DNA of 64,000 bases from Lethocerus indicus (GCA_019843655.1 JACDQD010000005.1:28592954-28656953); one strand, 5' to 3'. Positions 41,901 through 53,055 are shown, numbered from the stretch's first letter. Notes: a model not told the origin generated them from the sequence alone. Translations and numbers: made by a program.

Positions 41901-43902
41901 TCACGGTGATGGAGTTGAAGAAGCTTTTTATACCACGGACAGAGTCATGACAGTATCATTCCACAAATATGGAGAATATTTCCCTGGCACCGGTGACTTA
42001 AGGGTACATAAATTAATTAAATACTATTAGCCAATGTTTATCACTACTAGTTTAATTTTTGTTTTAATAAATAAATGAATTAAAGCGGATTTTTCCTATT
42101 TTACTCAATTTTCTATGTACTTCCTTTCGAATTTTAGGATATTGGAGCTGGAAAAGGAAAATACTATGCAGTCAATATCCCACTCAGGGATGGTATGGAT
42201 GATGAAAGTTATGAATCGATATTTGTTCCAATTATTTCAAAAGTTATGGAGACATTTCAACCTAGCGCTGTAGTTCTTCAGTGTGGTGCTGATTCTCTTA
42301 CTGGTGATCGCTTAGGATGTTTCAATTTAACTGTCAGAGGTAGTTTTTCTTGCATTATTTTCATAATCTATTTCATTCGTTAAGATTAAAAAATATTGTG
42401 TTTAATGAATTAATTATACAGTATATCATATTTGATTATTTAATTAGATTTATAATATATTATTGGTCCCATTTCTTTTCATAAATTCCTGTTCATAAAT
42501 TAATCAGATTAAAATGTTCATGGTTTTTTTCAGGTCATGGTAAATGTGTTGAATTTGTTAAAAAATATAACCTGCCATTCCTCATGGTCGGCGGTGGAGG
42601 TTATACAATCCGCAATGTTTCACGATGTTGGACATATGAGACTTCAGTTGCCCTCGGTGTTGAAATAGCCAATGAGCTTCCTTACAATGACTATTTTGAA
42701 TATTTTGGTCCGGATTTTAAACTTCATATATCTCCCTCCAATATGGCAAATCAGAATACACCTGAATACCTTGAAAAGATCAAGTAATGATAGAATGTAT
42801 TCTGTAAATGTTTTAACTTATGTTAACATAACTTGTTTAAGCGATTTTATTCATTATTTTATGCTAGTGCATGTGTCTGTAGTCGTTTTAAATGTGTATA
42901 CACAGCTTCAATAATGTTTAGTTATTAAATAATTAATGTTACTGTACAGGACAAGACTGTTTGAAAATCTCAGGATGCTGCCACATGCCCCTGGAGTTCA
43001 AGTTCAAGGTAAAGTGTATTTTCATTCAAACATTTATGTTCACTTCAGCAATGGACATCTGGTATTGAGTTAGAGGTTTAATATGAAAAATCTTTACTTG
43101 TCTCATCAAACATTCTAATGTGTCAATAATTACTAAGCACAAATATTTGAAATATCTAAATATTTAATTCCAGACAACTTACAGATTTCAGTTTCGTAGT
43201 TTCATGTTCACTGATAATAATTGTTGTTTATTATTAATAGACATTTGTATTATATCAGAATGGCTTTTGTATGAATCTGAATACTATCTTTCATGTTCCT
43301 CTCAGTATTCAGTTATTTGAATACTAATATTATCTACATTCTTCGTGTCAATAGAAAATTGTTTTGTTTACATCAGATTAGGTATTTATATTTAATGCAT
43401 TTTTTTTAGCCAGGTGATTCATTCAGTTCAATAAAATCATTCTGATTAAGGATGGCTACGAGTCGTCCTCATACTCGTGTATTAATTATAGCTAACTGCT
43501 GATGTCAATGCCTTACAAGATGTAAGGTGTATTAAACTCTTATACCCGACACGTTATCATTCAGATAATATCTGACGGTCCGTGCTGGATTAATTAAATA
43601 ATTTATTAATTTTGTCCTCAACAGCGATACCCGAAGACACGGTCGCAGAGGACTCCGAGGACGAGGAGAAGGCCAACCCCGATGAAAGGCTCCCACAGTC
43701 AGTTACTGATAAAAGAGTTGTTCCCGACAATGAGTTCAGCGACAGTGAAGATGAAGGCAGTGGAGGACGGAGGGATTCGAGAAGTTACAAATCACAACAG
43801 CCACAGCACCGCAAGCGGCCGAGGATAGATGCCGACGACAAGGGGAGGGATGAAGCGACCCCAACGCCCACGCCCGACTCAAAAGGTGCCTCCCTCCTAT
43901 AA
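38981..43902 (+). CDS. HDAC1: Class I histone deacetylase (HDAC1/Rpd3)
   Basis: A zinc-dependent nuclear lysine deacetylase, the catalytic subunit expected in Sin3, NuRD and CoREST complexes. Exons: 38981-39023, 39701-39813, 40114-40231, 41477-41671, 41843-42003, 42138-42339, 42534-42783, 42950-43008, 43625-43902. All are GT-AG and in frame, giving 472 aa (human HDAC1 is 482). The catalytic histidine pair is H138/H139, the zinc ligands D174, H176 and D262, and the transition-state tyrosine Y301; each sits two residues before the human position. The deacetylase domain spans about residues 8-375. The tail (381-472) is acidic, with a DSEDE motif and a basic HRKRPR patch. The ATG context (aaagATGA) is good. 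The promoter region and exon 9 are CpG-rich, while exons 2-8 and introns are CpG-poor. An alternative last exon may exist at 45418-45434. HDAC3 and HDAC8 are excluded by near-identity to HDAC1/2 through the whole core. Confidence 0.97.
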
Positions 43903-44497
43903 AACAACACCCACACTCACCCAGTCTATATTCCCCCTACTACTAAAATTGATATTAGTTGATTGGTAGTGTTCGTCTCTTGTACATACCAATTCCAAAT
44001 TTTACATTGTTATTTATATATACCATAAAAAGGGAAAAGGCAGTACATTTTAAAATTGCTTCAGATCGTACATTAGAGAAAGGAGTAGGAACATTTTTTT
44101 TTTAATACTAATATTTGTGCGTGTGAACTGAGACGTTGGAAGTTATTGTGCTTTTAAATTATTTTACTGCACCCAAAATTTTATTCCATGTTTCAACGGC
44201 CATTTTTTCTGTTATTGTGTTTCCCAATCCACTTGTACTGAGATATTTTATTATCCATCCGTCTAATTATGTTACGGTAACTGATATCTATGACATTGTT
44301 TCTAATGATTACATTTCAACCTTGTTTCTCATTTAATCTTCTTTTGTGGCATGAGGAAGTATTGGGAAGCACCGAATGTCTATTTTGTGTATACTGTGAA
44401 CATTTCCGATGTGGCTGTTGTTTTTTTTTGTTTTCATTTGAATTGTAATTTGAAATGTCTAGTTAGGAGTTGGAGTTCTGAGAGGGATATACTGCAA

Positions 44498-44503
44498 AAT
44501 AAA
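44498..44503 (+). terminator. HDAC1: Candidate poly(A) signal of HDAC1
   Basis: AATAAA about 600 nt past the stop codon. The downstream AT-rich DNA has several other matches, so the true 3' end may be further on. Confidence 0.3.
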
Positions 44504-44577
44504 ATATAAATTTAAGTTTCATAGAAAGAGAAAATGAGGATAAATTATCTTTTTTTCTCTACGTACAAATATAAAAC

Positions 44578-44581
<4 letters not shown>

Positions 44582-44631
<50 letters not shown>
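44582..44631. repeat. (AT)n microsatellite
   Basis: About 25 AT units, 680 nt downstream of the HDAC1 stop codon. Confidence 0.95.
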
Positions 44632-44633
<2 letters not shown>

Positions 44634-47600
44634 AATGGGTAGGAAATTGGATCAATTTTCATTTTAAATTAATCTGAGGAGTTAAGAAAAAATGAAATAA
44701 CATTTGTCTTGAATTGATAAATATTTTTATACACATGAAAACAGATTGCCATGTGATTGTGCTGTAAGTACATTAAATATTATTCGTATATATATAAAAA
44801 CTTGTAACAAAGATTATTCTATCTATTATAGTAGTTGATGATCTCTTTTTATTGGCATTAGTCTAATTTAGAAACAAATCTTGTGGAATAATTATGGATG
44901 TGGACTGTTTTTTCTTTTCAATCTTATTCCTGACTAAAATAATTGTGGTACTTTTTTATTATGAAAAGGTTTCTTCTTAAACAGTATTGTGTCTTAAGAA
45001 CAAAAGTACAACCAGATTGAATTGAACAGTACATAGTATTTTTAAGAAGACTAAACATTTCTATTATCGATTAACATTTTATAATTTGTTCTGTATTGAT
45101 ATTTAAAAACTCCCACCAGTAGAAAACTAAAAGATATGGTTTCTTTCTACTTATGGTACATAATTGGTTTGTTAGATGCATTTATTACCTGTATATTTTA
45201 TTTTATATAATTTTATGGATATTTATAATGTTGTGAGCTATACTGGAACAGTGTGTAGGGTGTTGAAGCACGAGTGATGAAATTATGTCAATATTTTAAT
45301 TGAGAAAATTTCCCATGAAAATTCTTTACTGAAATTGTTTATAGCAGCTTTGAACTAGTGCAAATTTTATTGATTGTTTTTTCAATTTTTGTTTAATTAT
45401 CATTTTTTTATTTCCAGCCAAAAGAAAATTATAACCACAAATTTTTGGTTATCCTATTGTTCCACAATCTACATTTATCATTGCTTAATATTATTTCTGT
45501 GATTACTAGGCAAATTTTAATTTGTTATTTGTGAGGATAATCTTTTCTTTTAATTAGTGGCTGTTTTATGTGCAGTTGATTGGGTTTCTGTATTGTTATT
45601 AAGTGAATTTGGACTATTCTGCAAATGTGTCTTCGTGTTAACTCCGGACTATAGATAACATTGTTAAAGACAGTATAATTTTCCTTACAATGTTCTGTGT
45701 GTCTGATATCATGTTAAAACTGGTGGAAGAAAATAACTGTTATTCACCAGTAATTGATTTACAAGAAGCTGTGAAATTATAGCAGTTATTTATCACAAAA
45801 AATGTTCCAACTATTTTAGAATGGAATACAATATACTTTCAAGTTATTTACATGAAAAAAAGGTCAGAATTTGTTGGTGCAGTTTCATTGATTTTTTTCT
45901 CTCACCATTGATGTCTAGTCTATTATTTAGTTGTAAATTATTTATTAAGTGTTTCATGTAAAACATACTGGAAGATGTGGTGTTAGAATTTAAGAATGTA
46001 TAGGACTGTTCTTTAATATTGAAACACTAACACTACTATTTAATGTTGCAAATAGCATAATTGGTTATTTTGTATGCATTATATCAAGACTAAATGTATG
46101 TATTAATATTAAAGAGCGTGTACATATAACTATAGAAGCTCTTTATTCTTTTTTTAAATTTATTTAAGGTAATTGTCAACCAATTTATCAAAGGGAATAA
46201 CAATATTTTAAACTTTTATTTATTTAATTTTTTTTTTAAATGGTGTGCTTCTATTGTAGCTTTTCTTGTTAGCTTATCCATCTTAGAGTTTTGCAATTAC
46301 CATGGTATAATATTATACCGCGGATTTATATTTTGTTTTATTTTAAATGTGTCTCGGGGTTATGAACAGTTTTTCTTCAGCACATCAGAAATTCGTAAGG
46401 ATCTGCGGAAATAAATAAAAATTGGCTTCGGGAATACATTAGCAAGAAAATGTCGTAGATTAATTTATCACTTCTTGGAGTCGATTACTACTTTGCTGGA
46501 AAAGTGGCCTGTGGAAATAATAGAATTTTTTTATGTTGAAGGTGAAAAGGAAGAAAAACTGACAGAAGAGGTGATGGCACCCTGATAGGTCAAGGGGTGA
46601 TAGGATATGTCCAGGTGACGCCAGGACGAAAACTTTTCTGTGATTCATCTCCGAGACAACTCCTTTTTCCTATGATTTTATTTTTATTTAATTTTGTTTA
46701 ATTTATTTACATGGTGGCTATGCATCATTTTTATTTTTACTAGGCACAATTCTCTTTTAACACTGGTATCTTGGTAAAATTGATCTCTCTTTTGTTGTCC
46801 GTCGTTGAAAGGTGTAACAAATATTTATGATAGTAAAATTGATATCCGCAAATCAAAATAGCGGAGTAAGATTATTCAAAGTTATTGCAAGGTCTAATTT
46901 CTGATGTTCCATAAGGGAAATAGTATTACTATTTTAATCGACTTGATTTTTCATCTTGGTCTTTTTGGTATGGCTGATGAGGAGAGCTGCCTTGCATATT
47001 CTGGAGGTGATAATGAACATAATTCTTTATTTTTATTCCTTTACTTTGAGGATTCTACAGGTTTTTTAGTCTTAATTTTATTTCCTTTATTTTTTTTAAA
47101 TTTAATTAGAAAGTTACTTGAGGTTCATTGTTGTTTTTATAATTTAAGGACATTATGCATTTTTATTTAGGAAAATAGAAATTTTATGTTATTGACAGTA
47201 TTCCCAATAGTAGATGTCTGCTGTTCTTATAAGGTCTGTAATGGATTTCAAATGTTCACTAGTCACTGTGTTTGTCATCAGTCTTGCGTAGTGTTTATAA
47301 TCTGAAGGAGTAATTCAGTTTTAATTTGTTCATCACTTTCCTGTACCTTTCCTTCTAATGATTAAATTTAAGAAATCGGAAAAATGATAAAAGTTATTTT
47401 TGGAATGATATATCCATTACCCTTTTAATTAAGGAAGCAATATGTATAAATTGTCTTAGGTCATGACATTAGTTACAGAGGCAGAACAGTACAGAGTCTG
47501 TAATTTTTCACTTGTGCATTACTTAATTAAGACAAAAACCCAACTATTTGTATGGTAGAAAATTTAGATATTATTTGTAAGTTTTTATTTAATTAATTAG

Positions 47601-48840
47601 GGTTCAATATTAAAGTGATCAATATTTACTATGATAAGTTCCTTTTTAGGTAAATTGATTATACAGTTTAAAAAAAACTTTGTTTACAATGCTCAATAGA
47701 ATAAATAGAATCATGAAATATAGTTTTAAAATTAAAAATTATATTTTTGGAATATGCACACACAGTCTGCTCATAATTTTATAAATTTCATTTAGTACAA
47801 TGTGAAATGAATTTAACTCTGATGTGATGAGGCCATGCAGAGATAGCCACATTTGTGTGATATTTTGTCATATCTCCCATAAAATGCAATAAAGATTCTA
47901 TGTTTTATAGTATTGACTTAGTTACATTAAAAATATAGAAGCTAAAGCCAGCAACATTAAATTTCTGCAAAATTGTAAAAACCTTTTTTATTACAACTGT
48001 TGAAATTTGACTACACAATTTGTTTAAATATGAAAGTACAACATTTATTTATGAGACAGTTTGTTACATATATTCTGTACGTTCTTGTAATTTTATAATA
48101 TAGTAACAAATGTGGAACATTTCATTGTTTCATATTGTTACTGACAAGATTATAATGTTGAAGTGGTTACAAAAATACATTGTGCCCTTGTCACTTGTTT
48201 TTTTTTATTTATACAGCCCACCTATAATGTCAGTTAAACTATTAAACGCATTATTTGTAAGAGTCCAACTTATAACCCAAAACAAGAAATGAAAGTAAAA
48301 TACATTGTGTATTGTTGCATTCAAATTTGCTACATATTCAGTGTAAAGTATAATATCGTAATTTGGAATGCATGTTTTCTCTTGAAATTTCAAATACAAA
48401 CTTACTAATAATGAACTTATTCACTCAGGAATTATGTAAATTCAACTGTGTAAGAAGAACAAACTTTGCTCTTGATAAAATTCATTTTTTTTTTAATCTT
48501 AGAACACACTTGGAGATATATTCAGTGATGTTGAAAGATGTTAGGAAGAAAGGTTTTTAAGACAAGCAACAGCCACAATTCCAAACATATTTCCTATGAA
48601 AGACAGTATGCATGAATTCATGTGCTGACCTAACATATTCGTAATTTGCTGTCTATTAAATGAGCATTTTATTATCTTTTCAGTTTATCGTTATCAACAG
48701 AGCATTTACTCGTGCAATGGAATTTCAATATTTTTTAAAATTTTTGAATTTATTTTTTGTCAAAAAATGAATAAATAATATTTTATAAATTTCAATAATG
48801 AGGGTTCTATAACATATTAATAATATGCTTTGATAATTAG

Positions 48841-49265
48841 TTCTGAAAGTGATTTTAGTGATTGTAGTTCTAGTGATGAATATATAGCAGTGACGCTTTT
48901 TTATTTCCTAAGAAAAGAAAAGTTGTTCCTATACAATACTCGAGTGAAGAAGAAAATGATGCAGAATCAGAAGTTGATAACATAGAATATGATTGGATTG
49001 AAATCGAGAGTGATGGTGATGATCCTCTCCCTAATTGGTATTCCTTTTTCAAATAATGGTCGTCAAATTTTTGGAAATGTTCAGGAGCCTATTGATTATT
49101 TCAATTAATTTTTTACTAACGAACTGATAACAGATATTATGACGCAAACAAATTTATATGCAAAAGACCAAATTGAAAGGAAAGAATTATCTACCGGATC
49201 TGTTTGGATAAACTAGAAAGATGTTTCATATGAGGAAATGTCGGCTTTTTTTGGTATGATTTTGA
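48841..49265 (+). pseudogene. Degenerate piggyBac-family transposase (N-terminal part)
   Basis: Reading across frames gives the layout of a piggyBac-derived transposase. First comes a Ser/Asp/Glu-rich head (SESDFSDCSSSDE), then a basic PKKRKV stretch (48907-48924) followed by more acidic sequence. Next is the start of the conserved domain: EPIDYFN, a stop, FFTNELITDIMTQTNLYA, and later DVSYEEMSAFFGMIL. Two in-frame stops and at least one frameshift are present. The similarity ends abruptly at about 49265, where sequence similar to a Gypsy reverse transcriptase begins on the other strand. The catalytic aspartates, which come later in the protein, are absent, so this copy cannot encode an active transposase. 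Confidence 0.8.
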
Positions 49266-49490
49266 ATATGCATTCGGCCCTCGTTTTATCGGGGATCCGG
49301 CCCGAACCCCCTGCTGAAATTATATGGCCCCTGAACTCAACTTCCCTTTGGCAAAATTTAGATTTTTCCCTCTCTACTTTCAGTCCGAACTCCATTAATT
49401 TGTTGGGCAGGACTTTTAAATGCTCGTTATTAGCCTCCAAATCCTCGCTGAACATAAATTTACATTCTCCAGGACTTCATCCGTCAGGAA
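49266..49490 (-). pseudogene. Ty3/Gypsy reverse transcriptase fragment
   Basis: The minus strand encodes DEVLEN, then after a frame change FMFSEDLEANNEHLKVL, LMEFGLKVEREKSKFCQREV and EFRGHIISAGG. These are the palm-to-thumb blocks typical of Ty3/Gypsy reverse transcriptases. The segment that should carry the catalytic YxDD motif, between DEVLEN and FSEDLE, is missing, so the fragment is dead. It starts at the broken end of the piggyBac remnant and ends about 220 nt upstream of the first heat-shock element. No LTR, integrase or protease sequence is visible nearby. Confidence 0.75.
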
Positions 49491-49710
49491 ATCTCTCGAT
49501 GTCTGGCTCCTACCTCACGAAGAGGCCCTGCCACTAGCTGGGCTACCGCCGGCGTTATTTACCTCTCTTTGAATTTAGAATAATGTTCTAAGACATCAAG
49601 GACACTTAATAACAAAATGGAGGTTATTTCGGAGCGGCAAAGAAAATAAACAATCGAGTTCTATGCATTCATTCGGTAAGAAACAAGTAGAATATGAAGA
49701 TAGAAAATTG

Positions 49711-49733
49711 TTCTGGAAAGGACTAGAAAGGAG
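49711..49733 (+). promoter_or_regulatory. Candidate heat-shock element array (distal)
   Basis: TTCtgGAA at 49711-49718, with further GAA units just downstream in 'ctagaaaggagaag'. The first two pentamers are ideally spaced; the later ones are only approximately in register. About 130 nt upstream of the predicted transcription start. Confidence 0.55.
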
Positions 49734-49788
49734 AAGACGAGGATCGTCGACGGTAGATGTCTCTGGTGTAGCGGCCAATGGAAACGTC

Positions 49789-49801
49789 GTCCAGAATGTT
49801 C
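49789..49801 (+). promoter_or_regulatory. Heat-shock element (proximal)
   Basis: gTCcaGAAtgTTC: three alternating pentamers in perfect register, the first with one mismatch. It lies about 10 nt upstream of the TATA-like box and is the expected binding site for the HSF trimer. Confidence 0.7.
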
Positions 49802-49809
49802 GATAGTCG

Positions 49810-49845
49810 TTTAAATATCCGGAGGCGGCCGGCTCTAGCATCAGT
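49810..49845 (+). promoter_or_regulatory. Core promoter of the small heat-shock gene
   Basis: TTTAAATA at 49810-49817 is a TATA-like box. TCAGT at 49841-49845 matches the arthropod initiator and is about 30 nt downstream, the standard spacing. A CCAAT motif lies at 49775-49779. Confidence 0.65.
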
Positions 49846-49927
49846 CAGCCGGTCAGTTGTTCAAAGGCGATATACAGTTTGTGTTTCCTGGCCCTTTACA
49901 CCGAGTTAATCCCGTTCCAGCATTAAA
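49842..49927 (+). other. Non-coding first exon of the small heat-shock gene (predicted)
   Basis: It runs from the predicted start to AAAG|GTATCG at 49927/49928. The matching acceptor (ttttttcag-type, AG at 50189-50190) lies directly before the ATG, so the whole 5' UTR would be in this exon and the intron 49928-50190 interrupts it. Confidence 0.5.
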
Positions 49928-50190
49928 GGTATCGTATATTACATTTATACAGACAACATATAGTACATTTTTACCCTTGATTCTTCTGTTTTCATTGTCA
50001 GTTTTATGGAACAGAAATTTTTTGTTTCGATAACCATATTGTTTTTAGATTGTAATTTGTTTTTATGAGATTTTTGTTCGTTACATTATCCGGTTATAGG
50101 AGGGGGAATTGGTCCAGAGTAGGCGCAATTTTTTAAATTATTCGAATTATTGGCCTATTCGAATTATTTTCACTGTCCGACATTTTTCAG

Positions 50191-50874
50191 ATGTCTCTGT
50201 TGCCCATCCTCTTGGAAGAGTTGGAAAGCTTGAGGCGACCGGCTTTCGGCAGCCTCTACGACCAGAACTTCGGCCTGGGACTTTTCCACGACGAAATGCT
50301 TCGGCCCTCGGCTGCCCTACTCTCGGTCCCTTTAAGGTCGGGCTACATGCGGCCCTGGAGGTTGGTCGAAGCCGGCGACAGCGGAGTATCAAACCTCGTC
50401 ACCAACAGTCAAGGATTTAAGGTATCTCTCCTCTCCCCTTACCCAATTTCACGTAATCCCCAGAACGAGCGCTTATATTCTTAGTTCTGGAAACCGTATA
50501 TTTTTATTGAAAAATGTATTCCTCGCCGTTTTCAGGTCAACTTGGACGTGCAGCAGTTTAAACCGGAGGAGCTGAAAGTCAAAGTGGTGGAGGACCACCT
50601 GGTGGTTGAGGCGAAACACGAGGAGAGGAGCGACCAGCACGGGTTCGTCTCTCGGCAGTTCACCAGGCGCTACAAACTGCCCGAAGACGTCGACCCGACT
50701 GCCATCGCTTCCAAACTATCATCGGACGGCGTCCTGTCGTTGGAGGCGCCCAAGAAGGTTTTACCGCAAGCCAAGGCCGTCGAAATTCCGATTATCCACA
50801 CCAACAAGCCGGCCCTCAGGGATAAAGAACCTGGCAACAAAGAGCAACCCAAGAGCCAGAAAGAGGAAGCCTGA
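50191..50874 (+). CDS. Small heat-shock protein (alpha-crystallin/Hsp20 family)
   Basis: An ATP-independent holdase chaperone that forms oligomers. Exon 50191-50421 (77 codons) joins exon 50536-50874 (112 codons plus stop) in phase 0, giving 189 aa, a normal length for insect small Hsps. The N-terminal region is hydrophobic with a Gly/Phe-rich patch (FGSLYDQNFGLGLFHDE). The alpha-crystallin domain spans about residues 70-160 and includes VNLDVQQFKPEELKVKV, HGFVSRQFTRRYKLPEDV with the conserved Arg, and SSDGVLSLEAPKK. An IPI (I-x-I) anchor is in the tail, followed by a Lys/Glu-rich end. The insect lethal(2)essential-for-life group is the likely relative. The upstream heat-shock elements, TATA-like box and initiator indicate heat-inducible expression. 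The 3' end and UTR are duplicated downstream. Confidence 0.95.
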
Positions 50875-51020
50875 ACTTGAGAGCATTTACTTATTCCTAC
50901 TATAGACTGATTTCTTTTCTTATTTTTGTATCCCCTCGTATTCAGTTGTAATAACTACGTTCATAATACTACATTTCTTGAGTCGGTTAGTTCTTGGTAT
51001 AGATTATATTTATCGTATTA

Positions 51021-51026
51021 AATAAA
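51021..51026 (+). terminator. Poly(A) signal of the small heat-shock gene
   Basis: AATAAA, 147 nt past the stop codon. It is conserved in the duplicated copy at 51338-51343. Confidence 0.6.
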
Positions 51027-51142
51027 TATGTATTAATAAGCTAAATAGTGTTGTGGTCTTTACATTGTTCCTCCCATACACTAGACTACTACTACTCTTT
51101 TAATCGTATTTAAACTTTTATTTCTTATTGTCAAATTCTAAA

Positions 51143-51449
51143 GGCCCTCAGGGAAAAAGAAGTTGGCAAGAAAGAGGAAGCCTGAACTTGAGAGCATTTA
51201 CTTATTCCTACTATAGATTGATTTCTTTTGTTATTTTTGTATCCCCTCGTATTCAATTGTAATAACTACGTTCATAATACTATATTTCTTGAGTCTGTTA
51301 GCTCTTTGTATAGATTATATTTATATTTATCGTATTAAATAAATATGTATTAATAAGCTAAATAGTGTTTACATTGTTCCTCCCATACAATACTACTACT
51401 ACCCTTTTAATCTTATTTAAACTTTTATTTCTTATTTTCCAATTGGAAG
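51143..51449 (+). pseudogene. Tandem duplicate of the 3' end of the small heat-shock gene
   Basis: This unit repeats 50811-51142 end to end. It starts 'ggccctcagg', keeps the last codons in frame (ALREKEVGKKEEA, stop) with a short in-frame deletion compared with the functional copy, and carries the full 3' UTR with AATAAA at 51338-51343. No alpha-crystallin domain is present in it, so it cannot produce a chaperone. High identity across the UTR indicates a recent duplication. Confidence 0.85.
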
Positions 51450-52109
51450 GGTCACAATAACTTGAAGAGTGAAGGAGTGAGATTTTCCACTTAAATTATT
51501 GAATGGGGATGAGTTTGAAGAATGACTGTAACCAATGTGACTTGAGGTATACCACCAAAGTTCCTGCATAACTAGAGGCTTTTTTGTACAATATTACTAC
51601 TATATATATAACATCATGAATAGAAAATAATTTTCTTAACTTGGGGGAACAGTGAAAGTTCTATATATTTCACATATTCCACTACTTTTGTTGTAATTTA
51701 GTAGGTTTTTGATTTATGCTAATATCAATAGCAATCTGCCAATTACATAGTGGGAACTTGGGCCTGTTGATTACAGATTTAGCATTCTACTAGAAGTCTG
51801 ATGGCGATTTTGTGGCGGTATTTCTTGATGTTGACTTTATATCTATTATGTTTACTTTCCTGTATTATTGTTCAGGCTTCCAAATGTTGATTCAATAGAA
51901 CTTTGAAATCATCAACTACAAATTTTCAGGCAGAACACAAGAGATAAGAAGTTATATGCCAATCTTATATTAAATTATTTTCTTAACAACTGTTTCTGTA
52001 TTGAAACATTATATATAATATTCGATATTATGTTTTATTACTTATCAATTAACATTGAGTGTAGTGCTTGGAACAAATAAAAAATAATTTTAAATTAGTA
52101 TAATGATAT

Positions 52110-52800
52110 AAATTTAATCCCTGAGTGCAACAAATAATTTAAAAGTTAAAAATATCACGATTAAATTAGATTATGATTTGAGCAATATTTAGGTATAGTA
52201 TTATTACAACCTTGGTTAATTATAGACATGCAGATGATAATTTGGATGACATATTAGGAACTGATTTCCTCACATTTCTAAATATTAATTTGAAGTAAAT
52301 ATTCAAAATTGAAGAATCATATATATTATCATGTATATTATTAAATTTTTACTCTTGTCATTTCAATTGAATTTATTTGTTTTTAATTAAAAGAAATTTA
52401 ATCAGAAATTGTCCCCACTATAGCAATAAAAATTTAATTCCTGAATACAAAACAAAGGTTAAAGTATATTGAGTCAGTAGTATTGTGATTTAAACGATAT
52501 AATTAAATCACAATATTTCAATATTTTATTTCTTTGTATTAATTACAATTTAATTGAGCCTTCCCGAGGTAAGTACATCAGTTATTATATATGTGATTTA
52601 TTATAAAAAAACAAATAACAATTTGGATGTCACATTATGAGCTGTGAAGGAGTAAATCTCCTCTCACATTTATAAATGTTAAATCAAAGTTGATTATTTT
52701 CATCATCATATATCATACATCATTTTTCTATGTAATTATTATTTAACTGATGCTTCACAAGGTAGGTATATCAGTTATTATATACTTGATTCATTAGATT
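52110..52800 (+). repeat. Diverged local tandem repeat, period roughly 320-390 bp
   Basis: Blocks recur with drift. 'aatccctgagtgcaac' (about 52118) corresponds to 'aattcctgaatacaa' (about 52436). 'aatttggatgacatatta' (about 52240) corresponds to 'aatttggatgtcacatta' (about 52621), each followed by 'ctcacattt' and 'aaat'. 'ggtaagtacatcagttatta' (about 52568) corresponds to 'ggtaggtatatcagttatta' (about 52761). Indels make the period irregular. Confidence 0.5.
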
Positions 52801-52996
52801 TGGATGTATTATTTTTATTAGGTATTTAATTTCTTCTCTTATATTTCTTATACTCAATTACAACATCCCAGAAAGTATAAAAAGATTTTTTCTTTTGTGA
52901 GGCTGAATACCATGTTATACCCTGTCCATAATATTTATAGTTTTCATGAATGTCAGTAGTTTCTTCATTGTGCCAGTGCTATTACAGAGTGTTGTT

Positions 52997-52999
<3 letters not shown>

Positions 53000-53055
<56 letters not shown>

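Larger units (their letters stand above)
43886..45434 (+). other. HDAC1: Possible alternative terminal intron and exon of HDAC1
   Basis: Within exon 9 a GT at 43886-43887 follows AAAAG. A strong pyrimidine-rich acceptor ends at 45417 (ttatttccag). Joining 43885 to 45418 keeps frame and replaces the C-terminal residues GASLL with AKRKL before a stop at 45432-45434. Both forms come to 472 aa. The donor is of moderate strength and no transcript evidence is available. Confidence 0.35.
43903..48840. other. HDAC1 3' UTR and AT-rich spacer
   Basis: AT-rich, CpG-poor sequence without a recognisable gene. The proximal part is probably HDAC1 3' UTR, length unknown. It contains an (AT)n run at 44582-44631 and many T-rich tracts. 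The open frame near 46904-47170 (88 codons, Leu/Phe-rich) shows no domain and is judged to be chance. Confidence 0.55.
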
